NCBI RefSeq assembly: GCF_026410195.1
Contig: NZ_JAPMLM010000068.1
Span: 687,001-751,000, forward strand
Direction: 5' to 3'
From: Xanthomarina sp. F2636L
GTDB lineage: Bacteria; Bacteroidota; Bacteroidia; Flavobacteriales; Flavobacteriaceae
DNA length: 64,000 nt
The notes beneath the pieces were generated by a model. It was not told where the DNA came from. It did not search any database and worked only from the letters and a program-made list of their open reading frames with translations. Position numbers and translations under genes: made by a program. Positions 60,546-64,000 of the stretch are shown one piece after another; the first letter of the stretch is position 1; the number at the start of each line of letters is the position of its first letter.

Positions 60546-61523
60546 ATGAAACAAACACTATTTTTATTTTCACTTTTGTTCGTGATTAGTTGTGGCAAAA
60601 AAAACTCTTCAAATCAAAAAATCCTTTCAAATTCCTCTGGAAATATTAATAATTTATCAGTTGTCATAGAAAATGATCTTTGGGAAGGTAATATTGGCGA
60701 AGCTATTAGGGATGTGCTTGCAGCTCCTGTAGACGGACTACCTCAAGATGAGCCTTTATTTAATATGAGTCAGATTCCTCCAGCAGTTTTTACTGGATTT
60801 GTTACTAAAAATAGAACCGTTTTTAAAGTTGAAAAAGGAGGCGAAGCTTCTATAAAAATAGCTTCAGATGTGTATGCAAAACCTCAAAAATTAGTACTTA
60901 TAACTGGAAAAACAGATAGTGAAATCATTCAGCAGATAGAAGAAAATAAGCAAAAAATAGTTACAGCATTTAAAACCGAAGAGGTAAAAGAGAAACAAAG
61001 ACGTATTAAATTATCGCTTCATAGTAACGAGAGCTTAAAAGAAAAACTAGGCATTACTTTAAATTTTCCAACGGCTTATAGAATAGCAAAAGAAGAAGAT
61101 AAATTTTTCTGGATTCGTAAAGATATAACCACTGGAACAACTAATTTAATGATTTTCGAATTACCCTACAACGCCATAAAAAAAGATGATAGTTTAGTGG
61201 ACCAGATTATAAAATTAAGAGATTCTATAGGGAAAGCACATATACCTGGGCCTACAGAAGGAACTTATATGATTACCGAAGAAGCTTATGCTCCAGCTGT
61301 TTTCGAAACCATTATAGATAACAAACAAGCTATTGAAACTAAAGGACTTTGGGATGTTAAAGATGCGTTTATGTCTGGCCCGTTTATTAATTATATTATT
61401 GATGATAAAATTAATAATAGATTATTGGTAATAGAAGGGTTTGCCTTTGCACCTTCGGTAGAAAAACGTGATTATATGTTTGAGCTAGAAGCTATTATAA
61501 GATCTCTAAAAATAGAAGATTAA
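60546..61523 (+). CDS. DUF4837 family lipoprotein
   Basis: A 325-residue lipoprotein (LFVISCGKKN, Cys16). The first part has VVIENDLWEGNIGEAIRDVL and a PQDEPLFNMSQIPP segment characteristic of DUF4837, a family restricted mainly to Bacteroidota; the second half repeats the fold with GITLNFPTAYRIAKEEDKFFWIRKD and LLVIEGFAFAPSVEKRDYMFELE. No function is established. ATG 60546 starts the signal peptide and is preferred to 60537. Preceded by the transglycosylase gene in the same direction with an 88-base gap. Confidence 0.82.
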   Translation: MKQTLFLFSLLFVISCGKKNSSNQKILSNSSGNINNLSVVIENDLWEGNIGEAIRDVLAAPVDGLPQDEPLFNMSQIPPAVFTGFVTKNRTVFKVEKGGEASIKIASDVYAKPQKLVLITGKTDSEIIQQIEENKQKIVTAFKTEEVKEKQRRIKLSLHSNESLKEKLGITLNFPTAYRIAKEEDKFFWIRKDITTGTTNLMIFELPYNAIKKDDSLVDQIIKLRDSIGKAHIPGPTEGTYMITEEAYAPAVFETIIDNKQAIETKGLWDVKDAFMSGPFINYIIDDKINNRLLVIEGFAFAPSVEKRDYMFELEAIIRSLKIED

Positions 61524-61546
61524 GGAGCTTATAAAGATTAAACATC

Positions 61547-61586
61547 AAAAAAGCCCAACAAATCTAAAGATTTGTTGGGCTTTTTT
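61547..61586. terminator. Strong bidirectional terminator between DUF4837 and tatA
   Basis: AAAAAAGCCCAACAAATC pairs perfectly with GATTTGTTGGGCTTTTTT around a TAAA loop. Confidence 0.95.
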
Positions 61587-61602
61587 ATGCTATAATAAAA
61601 GA

Positions 61603-61785
61603 CTATTCCTTTGTGTCTTTTGCTTTGTCTTCTTCTTTGCTAGCGTCTTTAAATTCTTTAATTCCACTACCTAAACCTCTCATTAATTCTGGAATCTTTT
61701 TTCCTCCAAATAATAATAACACAATAACAACAATAAGTGCTATTTGCCAAGGTCCAATTGCTAAGGGTAACATATATAAACTCAT
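61603..61785 (-). CDS. tatA: Sec-independent protein translocase TatA/E component
   Basis: A 60-residue protein with one hydrophobic N-terminal segment ([27 protein letters not shown]), the [14 protein letters not shown] hinge that defines TatA/E, and an amphipathic basic-acidic helix ([16 protein letters not shown]). It forms the twin-arginine translocation pore with TatC, which is not in the window. The length is at the short end for TatA, typical for Bacteroidota. Confidence 0.93.
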   Translation of the reverse strand: MSLYMLPLAIGPWQIALIVVIVLLLFGGKKIPELMRGLGSGIKEFKDASKEEDKAKDTKE

Positions 61786-61887
61786 ATAGATTTATTTTAA
61801 AGTGCAAAGTTAATAATTAAAGTTTAATATTACCGTTTTAACAACAACTTTAGCATAAAGCACATCGACTAGTGAGATAATTTTATT

Positions 61888-61895
61888 TAATTTTG
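61888..61895 (+). promoter_or_regulatory. -7 promoter element TAnnTTTG before the M23 peptidase
   Basis: TAATTTTG, eight bases before ATG 61904, implying a very short leader. Confidence 0.4.
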
Positions 61896-61903
61896 TTAGC
61901 AGT

Positions 61904-62773
61904 ATGTCAGAGAACAAAAAGAAATCTAAAAAGTTTAAAAAGAAATTACTTCATAAGTATCGCTTGGTGATACTTAACGAAGACACTTTCGAAGAACGAT
62001 TATCGTTTAAGTTAACTCGCTTAAATGTGTTTGTGGTTATGTCTTTATCCTCAATTCTGTTAATTGCTGGAACCACTTTATTAATAGCATTTACGTCTTT
62101 AAGAGAATATATTCCTGGATACTCTTCTACTGCATTAAAAAAGCAAGCTGTACAATTAACGTATAGAACAGATTCTTTACAGCAGGCAATTGCTGTAAAT
62201 GAAAGATACTACGCCTCCATAAAGAAGGTACTTCAAGGAGAGATAAGTTCGGTAGATTTTAATAGAGATTCTATTTTAGAAGAAGCCAGAATAAATGTAT
62301 CTGAAATTAACTTAAGCCCATCTAGAGAGGACTCTCTTTTACGTGAAAAAATAGCTAAAGAAGATAAATATAATTTGTTTGAAACAGCAACTTCCAAAAT
62401 TAATTTTGTGTTATTTCCTCCAGTAACTGGAACCATTTCGGAATCTTATAACTTTGAAGAAAAACATTATGCTGTAGATATTATTGTTGAAAGAAATACT
62501 CCAGTAAAAGCTACTGCAGATGGAACAATTATTTTTGCTGAATGGACAGTTGAAACAGGAAATGTTATAATAATAGAACACAACAATGGATTAATTTCTG
62601 TTTATAAGCACAATGCAACACTAACGAAATCTCAGGGCGAATTGGTAAAATCTGGTGAAGTTATTGCAACCTCAGGTAATACAGGAGAGTTGTCTTCTGG
62701 GCCACATTTACATTTTGAACTCTGGAAAGATGGGTACCCAATTAATCCAACTAATTTTATAGACTTTAATTAA
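61904..62773 (+). CDS. M23 family metallopeptidase (peptidoglycan endopeptidase-like)
   Basis: A 289-residue inner-membrane-anchored protein: a basic cytoplasmic start (KKKSKKFKKKLLHKYRL), one membrane segment (VFVVMSLSSILLIAGTTLLIAF near 44-65), a helical linker, and a C-terminal LytM domain with KHYAVDIIV (HxxxD) and SGPHLHFELW (HxH), the complete zinc ligand set. Active members cleave peptide crosslinks; the linker suggests a divisome or elongation role, which is inference. Its stop overlaps the next ATG (TAATG), so the GH3-family gene is cotranslated. Confidence 0.9.
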   Translation: MSENKKKSKKFKKKLLHKYRLVILNEDTFEERLSFKLTRLNVFVVMSLSSILLIAGTTLLIAFTSLREYIPGYSSTALKKQAVQLTYRTDSLQQAIAVNERYYASIKKVLQGEISSVDFNRDSILEEARINVSEINLSPSREDSLLREKIAKEDKYNLFETATSKINFVLFPPVTGTISESYNFEEKHYAVDIIVERNTPVKATADGTIIFAEWTVETGNVIIIEHNNGLISVYKHNATLTKSQGELVKSGEVIATSGNTGELSSGPHLHFELWKDGYPINPTNFIDFN

Positions 62774-64000
62774 TGTTTTCAATAAAATCTGCTTTAGCCA
62801 AACCATTTGCAAAACGTATTTATAAAAATGTCCAAAAATGGGCAAATAACCCTATTGAAACTCAAGAAAACGTTTTTCAAGAATTAATAAGTTCTGCAGT
62901 AGCAACGCAATTTGGAAAAGATCATGATTTTATTAGTATCAATTCCCATGCAGATTTTGTAAAACGTATTCCTATAAGAGATTACGAAGACTTAAAGCCC
63001 TATGTAGAACGTGTAGTTGCTGGAGAAAAAGATGTGTTGTGGAAAGGGAAACCAATTTATTTTGCCAAAACCTCAGGAACTACTTCTGGAGCTAAGTATA
63101 TTCCTATTACTAAAGAAAGTATGCCAACTCATATTGAAGCTGCCAGAAATGCTATTTTAATGTATATAGCAGAAACAGGAAATAGCAAATTTGTAGATGG
63201 AAAAATGATTTTCCTTCAAGGCAGTCCAATTTTAGAAAAGAACAATGGCATTAAATTAGGAAGGCTATCAGGAATTGTTGCTCATTACGTACCAAAATAT
63301 CTTCAAAAAAACAGAATGCCATCTTGGGAAACCAACTGTATTGAAGATTGGGAAACTAAAGTAAGTGCAATAGTTAAAGAAACATTACCAGAAAACATGA
63401 CAGTTATTTCGGGAATCCCATCTTGGGTTCAAATGTATTTTGAAAAGATTCAGGAGGTATCAGGTAAGAAGGTTGGTGACGTTTTTAAGAACTTCAATCT
63501 TTTTATTTTTGGAGGCGTTAATTACGAACCCTACAGATCTAAATTTGAGAATTTAATTGGTAGGAAAGTAGACAGTATCGAGCTATTTCCAGCTAGTGAA
63601 GGGTTTTTTGCATTTCAAGATAAGCAAAACGAAAGAGGCATGTTGCTTCAGTTAAAATCAGGTATTTTTTATGAATTTATTAAAGCTGATGAATTTTTTA
63701 ATGAAAACCCCAAACGTCTTACCATAAAAGATGTTCAATTAGGTGTAAATTATGTGCTAATAGTTTCAACAAATGCTGGACTTTGGGCCTATAATGTTGG
63801 AGATACGGTAGAGTTTACATCATTAAAGCCTTATCGTGTTATTGTTTCCGGAAGAATTAAACATTTTATTTCTGCTTTTGGAGAACATGTTATTGGAAAG
63901 GAAGTAGAACAAGCATTGCAAGAAGCTATTAAAGGAAGTCAAATTCAAGTAACCGAATTTACAGTTGCCCCACAAATAAACCCTGAAGATGGTTTGCCTT
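62773..64000 (+). CDS. GH3 auxin-responsive promoter family protein (cut by window edge)
   Basis: The first 409 codons are visible; the frame is open to the window end. The family is adenylate-forming (ANL superfamily): FAKTSGTTSGAKYIPIT (residues about 97-113) is the ATP/Mg phosphate loop, then PASEGFFAFQD and WAYNVGDTVEFTS, which are GH3 signatures. Plant GH3 enzymes conjugate acyl acids to amino acids; the bacterial members in Bacteroidota have no defined substrate that I know. Start ATG 62773 overlaps the M23 stop by one base. Confidence 0.88.
   Translation, partial: MFSIKSALAKPFAKRIYKNVQKWANNPIETQENVFQELISSAVATQFGKDHDFISINSHADFVKRIPIRDYEDLKPYVERVVAGEKDVLWKGKPIYFAKTSGTTSGAKYIPITKESMPTHIEAARNAILMYIAETGNSKFVDGKMIFLQGSPILEKNNGIKLGRLSGIVAHYVPKYLQKNRMPSWETNCIEDWETKVSAIVKETLPENMTVISGIPSWVQMYFEKIQEVSGKKVGDVFKNFNLFIFGGVNYEPYRSKFENLIGRKVDSIELFPASEGFFAFQDKQNERGMLLQLKSGIFYEFIKADEFFNENPKRLTIKDVQLGVNYVLIVSTNAGLWAYNVGDTVEFTSLKPYRVIVSGRIKHFISAFGEHVIGKEVEQALQEAIKGSQIQVTEFTVAPQINPEDGLP

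Noticed and set aside
1-64000. Search for defence systems, prophage, insertion sequences, biosynthetic clusters or toxin-antitoxin pairs
   Set aside because: All genes found are core or common flavobacterial families; the single GIY-YIG-like gene stands alone and has no mobile-element context.

Overview
The window reads as a stretch of core chromosome from a member of the Flavobacteriaceae (Bacteroidota). The base composition is AT-rich, upstream regions carry the Bacteroidota -7 element TAnnTTTG instead of sigma70 boxes, and ribosome binding sites are weak. Family-level content agrees: a type IX secretion C-terminal sorting domain, DUF4175, DUF4837, a head-GIN (DUF2807) protein, an OMP_b-brl_3 receptor, and a ribonucleotide reductase whose ATP-cone sits on NrdB. 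About 56 protein genes and two tRNAs fill nearly all of the sequence. I see no insertion sequence, prophage, CRISPR array or recognisable defence island.

Layout. 1-3.1 kb: the start of a regulator, divergent from a secreted sulfatase, with a phased-repeat operator candidate between them. 3.1-6.6 kb: nrdB-nrdA and a tRNA with anticodon CAT that looks like tRNA-Ile2. 6.7-12.4 kb: methylmalonyl-CoA epimerase, rbfA, a LolE-like permease, dusB, an M28-PDZ peptidase and a TolB-like lipoprotein. 12.5-23.9 kb: an outer-membrane beta-barrel receptor, lepA, an Na+/H+ antiporter with RCK domain, DUF202, an MBL hydrolase, a subtilase lipoprotein and an M1 peptidase. 23.9-32.3 kb: a two-gene unit of an aspartoacylase-like hydrolase and a GCS2-CBS ligase, then rnpA, an S41 peptidase, a double-OmpA protein, and a leftward operon rpiB-CDF-lipoprotein-GNAT. 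32.3-33.0 kb: a 770-base gene-free, very AT-rich region. 33.0-47.7 kb: a T9SS repeat protein, rnr, DUF2807, LysE, a GIY-YIG-like protein, tRNA-Cys, folB, glnS with a C-terminal extension, an SPFH protein, gltX and small proteins. 47.9-64 kb: DUF4175-ybeY-mnmG, a methyltransferase, OmpH-like, a lipid kinase, holB, pgk, an MltD-type lytic transglycosylase, DUF4837, tatA, an M23 peptidase and the start of a GH3-family gene.

The most notable structure is chromosomal, not a gene cluster. Two perfect 16-bp parS-type palindromes (TGTTCCACGTGGAACA) lie just before and just after mnmG. The 32.3-33.0 kb gap holds a perfect DnaA box, near-matches and a repeated TTGTTAATAGC motif. Gene direction changes there: 16 of 27 genes to its left run leftward and 21 of 29 to its right run rightward. 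Together these make an origin-proximal region likely, with oriC itself a candidate at 32.5-33.0 kb. A GC-skew plot of the whole chromosome would decide this.

Functionally the window mixes translation and RNA maturation (rbfA, lepA, dusB, rnpA, rnr, glnS, gltX, ybeY, mnmG, two tRNAs), DNA precursor supply and replication (nrdAB, holB), envelope biogenesis and secreted hydrolases, and housekeeping metabolism (pgk, rpiB, folB, epimerase). I found no convincing novel multi-gene system. The items most worth a second look are listed as findings.
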